Below, one piece after another: positions 49,970 through 60,178 of a stretch of DNA of 64,000 nt. A program made the translations under genes and the position numbers. This DNA is from CAIVAT01 sp037139855 (GTDB lineage Bacteria > Bacteroidota > Bacteroidia > Bacteroidales > FEN-979): NCBI GenBank assembly GCA_037139855.1, contig JBAXFM010000001.1, forward strand, positions 13,586 through 77,585, written 5' to 3'. Each line of letters starts with the position of its first letter. Within the stretch, counting starts at the first letter, position 1. The notes under the pieces were generated by a model. That model was not told the origin of the DNA and made no database searches. It was given only the letters and a program-made list of their open reading frames with translations.

Positions 49970-50462
49970 AATCACACGCGTATCAAAGAACTGCCTGGCC
50001 ATGATCGAAGAGTTCGAATGTGGCGGCAATTTCCGCAATTTCATGAAGGCGTATAAATGCCCGGCAGGGAAATGGACCATTGGCATGGGAACTACGCGGT
50101 ATCCTGATGGCCGCAGGGTCATGCCCGGTGATGTGATCACTGAACAACAGGTTTACGAATACCTTACCTCCGATATCGCATTGGCCGAAAGCGCGGTTGC
50201 ATCGGCTGTGACGGTGTATATCGGCCAGCAAAGATTTGATGCACTGGTCGATTTCGTGTACAACCTGGGAATTCTGGCATTTAAAAATTCCAACTTGCTC
50301 AAAGTGATCAATAAAGATCCCGGCGATCCTGCCATCGAAAACCAGTTTTACCGCTGGATTCTGGCCGGTGGCAAACCACATGCCGGCCTGATCAGGCGCC
50401 GCCGGTCGGAAGCCTGGCTCTATTTTAATGGAAGTCTCAAATTCAAATTCGACAAATCATGA
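49962..50462 (+). CDS. Endolysin, GH24 lysozyme (copy B)
   Basis: Identical to 11215-11715: 166 residues. Confidence 0.92.
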   Translation: MDKITRVSKNCLAMIEEFECGGNFRNFMKAYKCPAGKWTIGMGTTRYPDGRRVMPGDVITEQQVYEYLTSDIALAESAVASAVTVYIGQQRFDALVDFVYNLGILAFKNSNLLKVINKDPGDPAIENQFYRWILAGGKPHAGLIRRRRSEAWLYFNGSLKFKFDKS

Positions 50463-50971
50463 AATCAAAACATCCCCAGGACTGGCAGATAATTCTGTTC
50501 GGAGCCATCATGTTTTTTCTGTGCCTGCAGTCATGCACCACGACAAAGAATGTTCAAAAGAGCGAGGTGAAAACTGAATCCGAGTCGAAATCAACGGAAG
50601 AAGCAAAATCCACAGCACAAATTGAGACGAATACTCAAACCAAGGCTGAAACGGTCACCAACGAGCAATGTGACACGAATATCTGGGTAATGGTTCCGGT
50701 GAGTGCTACCAAAAAGGACACGATCATCAAGGTTCAAATCCCGGTAAAATTTCAGCGTATCATCAAACGCATTGAGGCCAGTGACCAGAACAAGAAGGAA
50801 CAAAACAGCGCACAGGTAAATAAAAATGATCAATTACACCAGAAATCGTATGAACAGCGCATGGATAAGACCGTCGAACGAACGGGACTTCCCTGGTGGG
50901 CCATTGCCATACTAACGATCTTCATACTTATTGGCGTGGCTGTGCTCCTTTGGCGATTAAAAGTATTCTAA
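50459..50971 (+). CDS. Unimolecular spanin candidate (copy B)
   Basis: Identical to 11712-12224: lipobox Cys26 and C-terminal membrane helix. Confidence 0.75.
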   Translation: MKSKHPQDWQIILFGAIMFFLCLQSCTTTKNVQKSEVKTESESKSTEEAKSTAQIETNTQTKAETVTNEQCDTNIWVMVPVSATKKDTIIKVQIPVKFQRIIKRIEASDQNKKEQNSAQVNKNDQLHQKSYEQRMDKTVERTGLPWWAIAILTIFILIGVAVLLWRLKVF

Positions 50972-51020
50972 TTACGCCCGGGATGTCAACCGGGCTGAAA
51001 TTCATAAAGGAGTTAAAAGG

Positions 51021-51057
51021 ATCCCCTGAACCACGAAAAAAAGTTCAGGGGATTTTT
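51021..51057 (+). terminator. Terminator of the portal-lysis operon (copy B)
   Basis: Same as 12274-12310. Confidence 0.95.
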
Positions 51058-51060
51058 TAT

Positions 51061-51096
51061 TGTCCTTTACCCTCGCAGCTGTCGGATGTATCATTG
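51061..51096 (+). promoter_or_regulatory. Phage late promoter, site 4 (copy B)
   Basis: Same as 12314-12349. Confidence 0.7.
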
Positions 51097-51111
51097 CTCA
51101 AACAATTTGTA

Positions 51112-51630
51112 ATGAGCTTTTGGAAGAAGGTGATTGACAGCCGTCAAAACGGCAGGATCGGCAAAGGTTCCTGGGAAGGTCCTTTTGACATCGGCATTGT
51201 AGAGACAGGACAGACACAGCGCCACCAGCGTTCTTTCAATACTGAAGAAATGGAGGCATTCAATGAGAAATTAAAGGGATGGGGCGCAAAAGTAAACGCC
51301 GCCCTTCCGCCATCCATCAGATCCCTGGGCATCGGAGGCAAGCGCCTTGCTTCCAGTATCCGCAACACCTACTATTATGAATACGGTGAAATTTACCGTC
51401 TCGGGTTTTCCTTCGCACGCGAGGGCATATTCGTGCACAAGGGCGTTGGCCGCGGATACGTGATGGCCAATGGTACGGTTGTGAAAATATCAAAAACCCT
51501 GGGATTTAACCGCAAACCAAAACCATGGTTTAACCCCGTAATCGAGTCGTTCATCCCGGAACTCGAAGAAATCATTATGGAATACAGCAATACTGCAATC
51601 ATCAATTCAACACGAATTTATATCCGATAA
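51112..51630 (+). CDS. Tail completion / minor tail protein candidate (copy B)
   Basis: Identical to 12365-12883: 172 residues. Confidence 0.6.
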   Translation: MSFWKKVIDSRQNGRIGKGSWEGPFDIGIVETGQTQRHQRSFNTEEMEAFNEKLKGWGAKVNAALPPSIRSLGIGGKRLASSIRNTYYYEYGEIYRLGFSFAREGIFVHKGVGRGYVMANGTVVKISKTLGFNRKPKPWFNPVIESFIPELEEIIMEYSNTAIINSTRIYIR

Positions 51631-51632
51631 CC

Positions 51633-54600
51633 ATGGCTGGCAAAACAAACATTTCCGATTACCGGTTTTCAATTTTCATCAACAATGACCAGGCGAAAAA
51701 AAGCCTCATGGAGATGGAAAAAACCATGATGGGCTACGAAGCGGAACTTAAGAAGCTGGAAGTCGAAGGGAAAAAGAATTCGGCAGAATATAATTCCCGA
51801 AAGGATGCGATCGCAAAGCTCGATGTTGAAATGAAAAACATGCGCAAGGAGGCCGGACTCCAGGCGCTTTCGCTGAAAGAACTCAAGTCGCTGCAGTCGC
51901 AGCTGCGCAATGAAATGGCCAGGGCCGTACCAGGTACTGAACACTGGAAAAAACTGGATGCCGAACTTGCAAAGGTTAACGGAAGATTTCGCGAGCTTTC
52001 GACCAATGCTAAATCAACAGGCCTGAGTATCGGTGGCATGGCTGAAGGGTTCAATAAGTATTTTGGGATGCTAACCGCTGGCGTTGCAGCCCTGACCGGA
52101 TTGGTTTTTTCATTTCGCAAAGTGGTTGACGTTTTCAACGAATATGAAAAGAAACTCGATAATCTCTCAGCGCTGACCGGTCTCACCGGCGATAACCTTA
52201 CCTGGCTTTCACAGCAGGCAAAGGAAATGAGTACCTCCATGGGCGAAGGTAACGTGCGGATCACCCAGTCGGCAGATGCGATCGTTGACGCCTACACAAA
52301 GGTAGGCAGCGCCCGGCCTGAACTGCTGAAGAACAAGGAGGATCTCAACATGGTTACCAAGGAAGCCATTTTGTTGTCTGAAGCTGCAAATTCCGAACTG
52401 GAACCGGCAGTGAAAGCACTAACCGGGGTTCTTAATCAGTTTAACGCTCCGGCAAGCGATTCGCGCCGGATCATAAATGCCCTTGCTGCCGGATCCAAAG
52501 AAGGTGCAGGAGAGATTCCCTACCTGACCGAGGCAATTGAAAAATCAGGGACGGTTGCTGCTGATGCTGGAATGTCTATTGAAGAACTCGTTGGTACACT
52601 TGAAACATTGGCGCCTAGAATGACTCAGCCGGAAATGGCTGGCAGGTCCCTCCGGGCAGTCATTTTGAAACTCCAGGAAGGGGCAAAAGACACCAATCCT
52701 GCCATCGTCGGGATGGCCACGGCAATGGAGAACCTAGGCAAAAAGAACCTTTCCGTGGCTGAATTGGTCAATATGTTTGGCGTAGAGAATATCACAGCCG
52801 CAAAGATTCTGATCAACAATGTGGGTGAACTGAAAAATTACACCAAGGCAGTCACCGGCACCAGTGTTGCCCTGGAGCAAGCCGCAATCAATACCGATAA
52901 CAATACATCCAGACTTGCCCAGGCACAGAACCGGGTGCAGTTGATGTCAATCGAATTGGGTGAAAAACTGGCGCCGGCGCTTACCTTCAGCACCAATGCC
53001 TTCAGCTACCTGATGAAGGCGATTCTCGGATCCATTAAATTCTTTAATGAACACCGGTCTATCATCCTGATGACCTTGGCTGCAGTGGCTGCATATACGG
53101 TTACAGTACTTGCCGTTACCAGTGCCAAGAAACTCTACAGCCTTGCTACCGCAATGGCTGACAGGGTGACAAAACTATTCAATGCCACGCTGGCCACCAG
53201 TCCATGGGGAATGCTCGCCGGGTTGATCGCTGCAGCTGCAACCGCACTGCTGTTGTTTAAAAGCAATACGGAAGATGCCATCGAATCGCAATCAAAGTTG
53301 AATAAGATCAAAGATGACAGCCTGAAAAAAACAGAAGAGGAGACGGCATCTGCCCAGGCCATGTATGATCAACTTCGTAAATCCAATGCCGGCAGTGAAG
53401 AGCGCAAAAGGTTGATTGAAGAGATCAACAGCAAGTATGGCACTACATTGAAAAATCTCTCAGACGAAAAATTGTTTTTGAAGCAAATTGATGATTCATA
53501 TCAAAGCATCATTGAGTCGATCAAGGCTAAAATAGCCATGGAAACGCGCCAGGATTCGCTCACTGCTTTGGTAAAACAGCAGAATGAAGTCGGAAAGATT
53601 CTGCAGGGGACCATTAAAATGTACGAGGCGCAACTCAATATGCCCGGGGCCAACCAGGCGAAATTGAACGCCAACATCCAGGCGGCAAAGAAAACTTATG
53701 ATGATTTCATCAAAACCAATGAAGCCGATATGCAGAAGGTGTATGATGAAGGAAAAGGCGCGCTTGGGAACCTTGATACTGGAGATAAGGGTAGTAAACC
53801 GAAATCGGATGGTGGCGGTCCGGCTGATCCGGTGGATAAAGAAATTAACAGGATCAAGGCGATGCAGAAACAGCTCGCCGAACTGAACATCTCGATGATC
53901 AAGGATGAGCAGGAACGCGAATTGAAGATGGCTGAGTTGAATCATAAGCAAAAACTTGCTGAGATCACCGGCAATTCTAAACTTGAAAACAATCTGCGAA
54001 AAGCACTGGATGCTTCTTATGAAAATGAAAAGGAGAAAATAAACAAGAAGTATTCAGATAAGGAACTGGCTGAATCCTGGAAACTGGAAAAGGATAAATG
54101 GGAAGCTAAAATTAATGCCGAAGATAAGGGAAGTGTTGAATGGTACATGTCTTCGGTAGAGTTTCTCGACAAAATGAGTGCTTATGAGTTGAGCAACACT
54201 GAACTCACTGAGCAGCAAAAACTAGATATCAAGGAAAAATACAAAAGCCTTGGAGAAAAACTTGATGCGGAGTTTACTGGTCCTGCCTTTGTATCATCCA
54301 CCGAACCCAAAAAAGGGACAAAAACTAAAGCAGGGAAGGGGGATGGCCTCGATCCCGTTTTTCAGATAGGACAACGCAAAGCCTTGCTGGCTGCTGCCAG
54401 GGATGAAGAACTGGCAGCTGTAGGTGACAACGCCGAAAAGCAGAAAGAGATTTGGGACGAATATTATAAAGGACTTTCTGAGGTCACAATGGAGGCCGTC
54501 AATACCATCATTTCAACCTTGTCAACGGTGGTGAATTCGTTGGGTGGCCTATTTTCGGCCATGAATGATTATGAAAATGCCAACCTGCAGAAGGATGAAA

Positions 54601-55364
54601 ATGCCAACAATAAGAAGAAGGCCAACCTGAAGAAACAGCTGGATGCAAAACTGATTACCCAGAAGCAATATGATGCCGCGGTGGGTAAGATGGATCTCGA
54701 GATGGATGCCAAGAAAAAAGAACTGTCCATCAAACAGGCTAAACGGCAGAGAGCAATTTCATTGGCACAGGCCATCATTGGGGTTGCCCAGGGTGTAATC
54801 TCCGCATTGAGCGCCGGTCCAATTATCGGGATCATTCTCGCGGCGCTCGTAGGGTTACTCGGAGCAATACAGATCGGGTACATTGCTTCAACCCCAATTC
54901 CAGAAGCTGCAAAAGGAAGGTACGGCGCTTTCCTGAGGTCACGCCAGGCAGCCAATGGCCGCTACGACGTTCTCGGCAAAGATGATAACAAGGAATATCG
55001 TGGTGTTCCATACATGGATCAGCCGCCATCAGGCTTGTACAGCACGCCAACATTATTTGCAGAAACCGGCCGGGAGATCATCATAAATCCAAAGCATACG
55101 GAAAACCTGATGCGCTTCAGGCCGGATCTGGTTCAGGCCATCATGCAAGTGCCACAACGTGCCGGCGGGCTTTACCCGGATGCTTCAGCGCAGCGATCGG
55201 CGGCCAGTGGACCGGTGATAGTTCAGTTCCATCCGGACACACTCAAAGCCATGAATGATTTTCAGGAGCAACTCAAGAAGCCTGTGGCCGCGCAAATCGG
55301 ATTTGATAACATGCGCGATACCATGGCAACTGTTGCCGAGATCGAAAGCCGGGTGACCAGGTAA
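51633..55364 (+). CDS. Tail tape measure protein (copy B)
   Basis: Identical to 12886-16617: 1243 residues. Confidence 0.93.
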   Translation: MAGKTNISDYRFSIFINNDQAKKSLMEMEKTMMGYEAELKKLEVEGKKNSAEYNSRKDAIAKLDVEMKNMRKEAGLQALSLKELKSLQSQLRNEMARAVPGTEHWKKLDAELAKVNGRFRELSTNAKSTGLSIGGMAEGFNKYFGMLTAGVAALTGLVFSFRKVVDVFNEYEKKLDNLSALTGLTGDNLTWLSQQAKEMSTSMGEGNVRITQSADAIVDAYTKVGSARPELLKNKEDLNMVTKEAILLSEAANSELEPAVKALTGVLNQFNAPASDSRRIINALAAGSKEGAGEIPYLTEAIEKSGTVAADAGMSIEELVGTLETLAPRMTQPEMAGRSLRAVILKLQEGAKDTNPAIVGMATAMENLGKKNLSVAELVNMFGVENITAAKILINNVGELKNYTKAVTGTSVALEQAAINTDNNTSRLAQAQNRVQLMSIELGEKLAPALTFSTNAFSYLMKAILGSIKFFNEHRSIILMTLAAVAAYTVTVLAVTSAKKLYSLATAMADRVTKLFNATLATSPWGMLAGLIAAAATALLLFKSNTEDAIESQSKLNKIKDDSLKKTEEETASAQAMYDQLRKSNAGSEERKRLIEEINSKYGTTLKNLSDEKLFLKQIDDSYQSIIESIKAKIAMETRQDSLTALVKQQNEVGKILQGTIKMYEAQLNMPGANQAKLNANIQAAKKTYDDFIKTNEADMQKVYDEGKGALGNLDTGDKGSKPKSDGGGPADPVDKEINRIKAMQKQLAELNISMIKDEQERELKMAELNHKQKLAEITGNSKLENNLRKALDASYENEKEKINKKYSDKELAESWKLEKDKWEAKINAEDKGSVEWYMSSVEFLDKMSAYELSNTELTEQQKLDIKEKYKSLGEKLDAEFTGPAFVSSTEPKKGTKTKAGKGDGLDPVFQIGQRKALLAAARDEELAAVGDNAEKQKEIWDEYYKGLSEVTMEAVNTIISTLSTVVNSLGGLFSAMNDYENANLQKDENANNKKKANLKKQLDAKLITQKQYDAAVGKMDLEMDAKKKELSIKQAKRQRAISLAQAIIGVAQGVISALSAGPIIGIILAALVGLLGAIQIGYIASTPIPEAAKGRYGAFLRSRQAANGRYDVLGKDDNKEYRGVPYMDQPPSGLYSTPTLFAETGREIIINPKHTENLMRFRPDLVQAIMQVPQRAGGLYPDASAQRSAASGPVIVQFHPDTLKAMNDFQEQLKKPVAAQIGFDNMRDTMATVAEIESRVTR

Positions 55365-55369
55365 CCGGT

Positions 55370-55405
55370 TGTCCTTTAAAAAAAATCCATACTCCGCTAA
55401 GTTTG
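55370..55405 (+). promoter_or_regulatory. Phage late promoter, site 3 (copy B)
   Basis: Same as 16623-16658; ATG 55410 lies 4 nt past the box. Confidence 0.8.
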
Positions 55406-55409
55406 TCCC

Positions 55410-56975
55410 ATGAACATCACGAAGAAAACTTTTCTCATGTCATTTGCCGGTAACCCGATGCGTTACCAGCTCACTCCCGGAACATCAGGCGGCGGCGGTG
55501 GTGGCGGCGTTCCCATCGACGGGGTTCTTTCCCTTATTGAAATCGCTTTCACCGATATCGATTCAACCCCCGATCATGCCATGACTGTTACGTTCATGGG
55601 CGAAACCAGAACATTTACGCTCAAGAATGAACCGACCACCAAGGATCACCTGCCGATTGCGGATGATTCGTGGACTCCGACCCGCTGGAGCGAAGAATGT
55701 TTAAACTACCTGATGAATGATGTTCAGATTTCACGCGCTTACGACATGCTGAATGACGGTTCAAACATCTACCTCACTGCAAGAACCGCCTCTCCCGATT
55801 ATGACTGGAGCGCCGGCAGCAATACAATTGTTGGAGTTACCGTAACCACTTACCAGGCAGGGCAGGTTGGAACAGCCGGAACCGTGGAAGGCGTTCTGAT
55901 GCAGGTTTGGAAGAATGGAACGGAAAAGCTCGGGGAAGATTACAAGCCGGTTACTGCAGATGGAAGCGTGAAATTTGAGGCGCAGGAGTACATCTACGCC
56001 AGTTTGCTGCAGGTTCCGCCGCCCAGGTTCCGCTTATCGTCAGATACTTTTTTTCATCACATCTACACCGATTACTTTCTGAAGTACCGCACTGTATTTT
56101 GCGATCGCGTTGCCGGGGTATTTCTTCCCAGAACTTACACCGATCCGGATCATATCTTTTGCTATGCCATTGCCGGAGGATTGAACAGGGAAGACCTGGT
56201 TGCCAATAATGCTGCCCTGGTTGATTACTTCAGCCTGACAGCCACGCGCAAAAAGTTCATGACCTGGTCGCCGCCGTCGAAGCTTACCGACAAAGTGGAA
56301 ACGCACAGCCTTTTCTATGCGGTGCAAACCCCGGGCATCACATCCATTCAGATGAAGGCGCACATTTACAATGGCGACACCGGTTCCACCATCAACATCA
56401 CCCCGGCGCTTTCGGTCCAGTACTGGTCGGTGTATGAATTCATGGCCGGTTACACACAGCTCAACCTGGCTGCTCAATTGAGCGGGAATGTTGATCGCTG
56501 GGAACTTTACCTGGTCGATAATGCTGGGAATGTGATATCCGATATCAGGGAGTTTGTCCTGGATAAAAGGTATCATGAAAACACACGGTACTTCCGCTTC
56601 CGGAACTCGTGGGGCACGTATGATTCTTTGAGGTGTACAGGAGTTTTTGAGAATCTTGTTGAAAATGATCGTGAAAAGGTTAATTACACTAGCGAAGACA
56701 TTGAAACAACCTTTAATGCACCAGGTGCTCACACATCGATCAGCGAATCTCTGAACTACAAGGCAAATACCGGCTGGCTCACGAAAGATTTCCTGCAGTA
56801 TCTGAGGGATTTCATGCTGTCCTCTGAAATATTTGAGTTGGAGGATGGCCGGTTGCTCAAATGTTTGTTGACGTCCAAAAAAACAACATTGACAAAGGAT
56901 GCAAAGTACAATTATGACCTTGCATTTGAATATGAAAGGGCGTACAACAGTTTTTTTTTTCAAACATTAGAATGA
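55410..56975 (+). CDS. Distal tail / tail tip protein (copy B)
   Basis: Identical to 16663-18228: 521 residues. Confidence 0.65.
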   Translation: MNITKKTFLMSFAGNPMRYQLTPGTSGGGGGGGVPIDGVLSLIEIAFTDIDSTPDHAMTVTFMGETRTFTLKNEPTTKDHLPIADDSWTPTRWSEECLNYLMNDVQISRAYDMLNDGSNIYLTARTASPDYDWSAGSNTIVGVTVTTYQAGQVGTAGTVEGVLMQVWKNGTEKLGEDYKPVTADGSVKFEAQEYIYASLLQVPPPRFRLSSDTFFHHIYTDYFLKYRTVFCDRVAGVFLPRTYTDPDHIFCYAIAGGLNREDLVANNAALVDYFSLTATRKKFMTWSPPSKLTDKVETHSLFYAVQTPGITSIQMKAHIYNGDTGSTINITPALSVQYWSVYEFMAGYTQLNLAAQLSGNVDRWELYLVDNAGNVISDIREFVLDKRYHENTRYFRFRNSWGTYDSLRCTGVFENLVENDREKVNYTSEDIETTFNAPGAHTSISESLNYKANTGWLTKDFLQYLRDFMLSSEIFELEDGRLLKCLLTSKKTTLTKDAKYNYDLAFEYERAYNSFFFQTLE

Positions 56976-57049
56976 TAAGCACAGTAACACCTGTGCCGGT
57001 TGCGGTTCGGGTTTACGATGCATCAGAATATTCAACACAATACAGTTAA
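56972..57049 (+). CDS. 25-residue microprotein (copy B)
   Basis: Identical to 18225-18302. Confidence 0.4.
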   Translation: MISTVTPVPVAVRVYDASEYSTQYS

Positions 57050-57050
57050 T

Positions 57051-57428
57051 ATGACCTACACCGATGTATTTAATACCATTAAATCTGCGCTGACCGGTCG
57101 TGCTACAGGCACAAAGGTGCAGGTTGAAGATCATGAAGCTGCTGAGATCGCCCTGCTCAATTACATTGAGCAATTGAAGTCACAAACATCTGGATCAATC
57201 GTTAGGGAGGCACACGCTTACGCAACAAAAGGAGTAAGCTGCAATCTTACCTGGAGCCTCGTGTTCCCCGACAGCAACTACACCTACAATGTAAATGGTG
57301 TTGATGCGAAGGGCAACCCGGTTCAGATTTACCTGGTAAGCAAATCAACGACAAAACTGGTTGTTAAAACCCTGGTGAATGCCACTTTAAATGCAATTGC
57401 AATGCCTTATTCAGGAATAACCGCTTAA
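57051..57428 (+). CDS. Small tail-region protein (copy B)
   Basis: Identical to 18304-18681: 125 residues. Confidence 0.65.
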   Translation: MTYTDVFNTIKSALTGRATGTKVQVEDHEAAEIALLNYIEQLKSQTSGSIVREAHAYATKGVSCNLTWSLVFPDSNYTYNVNGVDAKGNPVQIYLVSKSTTKLVVKTLVNATLNAIAMPYSGITA

Positions 57429-57437
57429 AATTCAAAC

Positions 57438-59138
57438 ATGAAAAAGCTACTGACAATTTTATTTCTTTTCCTGGCCACGCTCACCAGCGGGCAGAATTAC
57501 GTGTTGGATACCCTTACGTTCTTCCGGGGAGGGATGATCTACAAAATTTATTTGTATCCTGATCGGATCACGATCAACGATACCACCATTTACAGTTTTC
57601 CCGGATTAGGAACAAGCCATTCAACCGCGGCATTCGGGGATCATGGGCATAATGGATACGCTGATAAGGATAGTGTGTTATGGCAGTTAAAGAATGGTAA
57701 TATTGTGCAGAAAGACACGACTAAAAATGTAGGGATAGGTTGTTCTCCAAGTGCGTATCAAAAACTTAAAGTGTATGGTGGTATTAGCATACAGGATGGA
57801 CCCAGGTGGGACAGTGGATATCAGGCAATACTGAGTATCGAAAAAGCCAGTGGAGTTCAAATGTACTCATCGGCAATATTTCCATATGATACTACTCAAG
57901 GAGGATTCTTTTCTTTGCCAAATACTGGAACAGGAATTAGGCATAATAATGCCATGTTGGGGTTTTTCCCACCTATATTTGGATCTCAATATTCAAAAAA
58001 CTTTATGCCATTCCGAGATCTTGTATCAAACACAGGTTATTCAAATATTTCATTAGGAGCAAGAGATCACCCATTTGATAGTGCTTATCTTCGGAATCTG
58101 ACTACTGGTGATATTCGTACAAGAATTATAAGAGATTCGAATGAAATAAGTTTGATTTGCGGTAACGTTGAAGAGGGTGATTACTCGCAGCTATTTTTGT
58201 CAAAAGGGATGACCATAGCTGCTCTTATATCGACGGATACGTTAAATCATAGTGTATCGAAAATAATTTCATGGCCAGATGGAATTGTGAATATTGACCT
58301 AAAAGCAAGATTAGATACGGCAGAAACGAGGTATGCGTTTAATAGTTCTGGTTTTTTTTATGGAACCAATGGTGGCCATCACTCACTTGCTTTAGGCGAT
58401 GTCAATAATAGATGGAACGGATTCTTTACTAATGGAGATTTTAACGGGGCAATCACCTGGTCAGGTGGTTCAAGTGCCAACGCCAATACGGCTTACAGTT
58501 GGGGCAACCACTTAGGGTTATACCCAAAGAGGGCAGACAGCAACGCAAACACCCAGTACGGATATATAACACCAAAATTCTTTAATTCCGAAACGGCAAC
58601 AATTTACGACGAGATAGCGGCTAAAGAACCCGCCAACGCAAACATACAAACGCATATTTCAACCGCTCACCAGGCAATAATTTCGGGAACGGGTTTTGTA
58701 AAAATATCGGGAACGACATTGAGTTACGACAATTCAACCTATGCACCCCTTACGTCTGCATCGCTTGTAACTCCCAATATTGGAAAAGCAGCAGGAACAA
58801 AGCTTGCCTGTGATAGTGCGATTGTTTCAGGGTTAAAAGCCAACGGCAACAGCGGAACGACAATAAACATTTACGCCTCTCAGGGAAACACGCAGACCGT
58901 GACAAGAAACGGGAATTGTACATACACCCTGAAAGGGATGGTTGCAGGGCAAACCCTTACTTTGGTAATGGTACATGAGGCATCCACGACCGCATATACC
59001 GTAGCATTTTCTCCTGCTTTAATTTATGCCGGGGGAACGGCTCCAACATGGACAAACACATCGGGAGCGGTGGATGTCATGGTAATCAAATACGACGGAA
59101 CAAGATATTTGGGTATGCAATCAGCGGATTTTAAATAA
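57438..59138 (+). CDS. Tail fibre-like protein with signal peptide (copy B)
   Basis: Identical to 18691-20391: 566 residues. Confidence 0.7.
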   Translation: MKKLLTILFLFLATLTSGQNYVLDTLTFFRGGMIYKIYLYPDRITINDTTIYSFPGLGTSHSTAAFGDHGHNGYADKDSVLWQLKNGNIVQKDTTKNVGIGCSPSAYQKLKVYGGISIQDGPRWDSGYQAILSIEKASGVQMYSSAIFPYDTTQGGFFSLPNTGTGIRHNNAMLGFFPPIFGSQYSKNFMPFRDLVSNTGYSNISLGARDHPFDSAYLRNLTTGDIRTRIIRDSNEISLICGNVEEGDYSQLFLSKGMTIAALISTDTLNHSVSKIISWPDGIVNIDLKARLDTAETRYAFNSSGFFYGTNGGHHSLALGDVNNRWNGFFTNGDFNGAITWSGGSSANANTAYSWGNHLGLYPKRADSNANTQYGYITPKFFNSETATIYDEIAAKEPANANIQTHISTAHQAIISGTGFVKISGTTLSYDNSTYAPLTSASLVTPNIGKAAGTKLACDSAIVSGLKANGNSGTTINIYASQGNTQTVTRNGNCTYTLKGMVAGQTLTLVMVHEASTTAYTVAFSPALIYAGGTAPTWTNTSGAVDVMVIKYDGTRYLGMQSADFK

Positions 59139-59146
59139 ACAGAAAC

Positions 59147-59725
59147 ATGAAAAAGATATTGGTATTGATTTTATTGGGGTGGTCATTGATTGGAAATGGG
59201 CAGACATTAATTGATAGTTACCCTGAATCGAATTATAATTTTTATTCAAGTATGTACTACTATTTTTCACAAAATTTTACTACTACAAAAGCATCGAAAA
59301 TAACTTCCGCTGTAATTTATGCACGTATGTTTTATGGTGCGTCAGGAAATTTTTATGCACATATATATGCACATTCAGGAACTTACGGAGTTAATTCGCA
59401 ACCAACAGGGACTGCGTTAGCAACTTCTGACGCAATCGACTTAAGTACATTGGGTTTTAATTTTGCATTACGAACCCTTACTTTTTCCGGAGCGAATCAA
59501 ATAACATTGACTGCAGCAACAAATTACTGCTTAGTTATTTATTGTACAGATAATATGAATTTAGCGCTCGGACGGGATAACATCTCTCCAACTCACCCAA
59601 TACTTAGGGTATCTAATGATAACACAACTTACTATACCGAGGGCAATCATGCTATGATTTTTTATTTATATGGCAATGAAGTTTTGTCAACGGGTAACAC
59701 TTTAATTTTCGGAACAGACTTTTAA
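59147..59725 (+). CDS. Exported beta-sandwich protein (copy B)
   Basis: Identical to 20400-20978: 192 residues. Confidence 0.6.
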   Translation: MKKILVLILLGWSLIGNGQTLIDSYPESNYNFYSSMYYYFSQNFTTTKASKITSAVIYARMFYGASGNFYAHIYAHSGTYGVNSQPTGTALATSDAIDLSTLGFNFALRTLTFSGANQITLTAATNYCLVIYCTDNMNLALGRDNISPTHPILRVSNDNTTYYTEGNHAMIFYLYGNEVLSTGNTLIFGTDF

Positions 59726-59757
59726 AACCAATACTCATATTACAAAGGATTTTTCTA

Positions 59758-59904
59758 ATGACACCCTCCGAAATCACCGCCACAACCGAAAAGGTCGCTG
59801 AAACTTTTCAGTCATACGAGAATGAACCTTTTTACAAGGATATAGTAACCCTTGCCGTTGACCTTATTACAAGTAATTACGAATTTCCAAAACCACAGCA
59901 ATGA
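59758..59904 (+). CDS. Small acidic protein, 48 residues (copy B)
   Basis: Identical to 21011-21157. Confidence 0.6.
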   Translation: MTPSEITATTEKVAETFQSYENEPFYKDIVTLAVDLITSNYEFPKPQQ

Positions 59905-60167
59905 AATCAAAAGACGCATTCCAGTATGGCCTTGCGGCATTAGTTATCGGCGGATGGCTGCTGATGTTCTATCGGCTTTTCCTGTCACCCATCCCGCCCG
60001 AAAATCTTCGCCTGGCAGATATGATGTTCGGATCACTCTGCACTGCCGCGATCATGGTGCTCGGTTTCTTTTTTGGAACGAACAAAGAATCGGCTGCCAA
60101 AACAGAAATGATTTTTAAAAGCACGCCACCAAAACCTGAGGAAGTTAACCCAGGGGTTAATTCTTAA
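59901..60167 (+). CDS. Two-TM small membrane protein, holin-like (copy B)
   Basis: Identical to 21154-21420: 88 residues. Confidence 0.6.
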   Translation: MKSKDAFQYGLAALVIGGWLLMFYRLFLSPIPPENLRLADMMFGSLCTAAIMVLGFFFGTNKESAAKTEMIFKSTPPKPEEVNPGVNS

Positions 60168-60178
60168 CACCATAACCC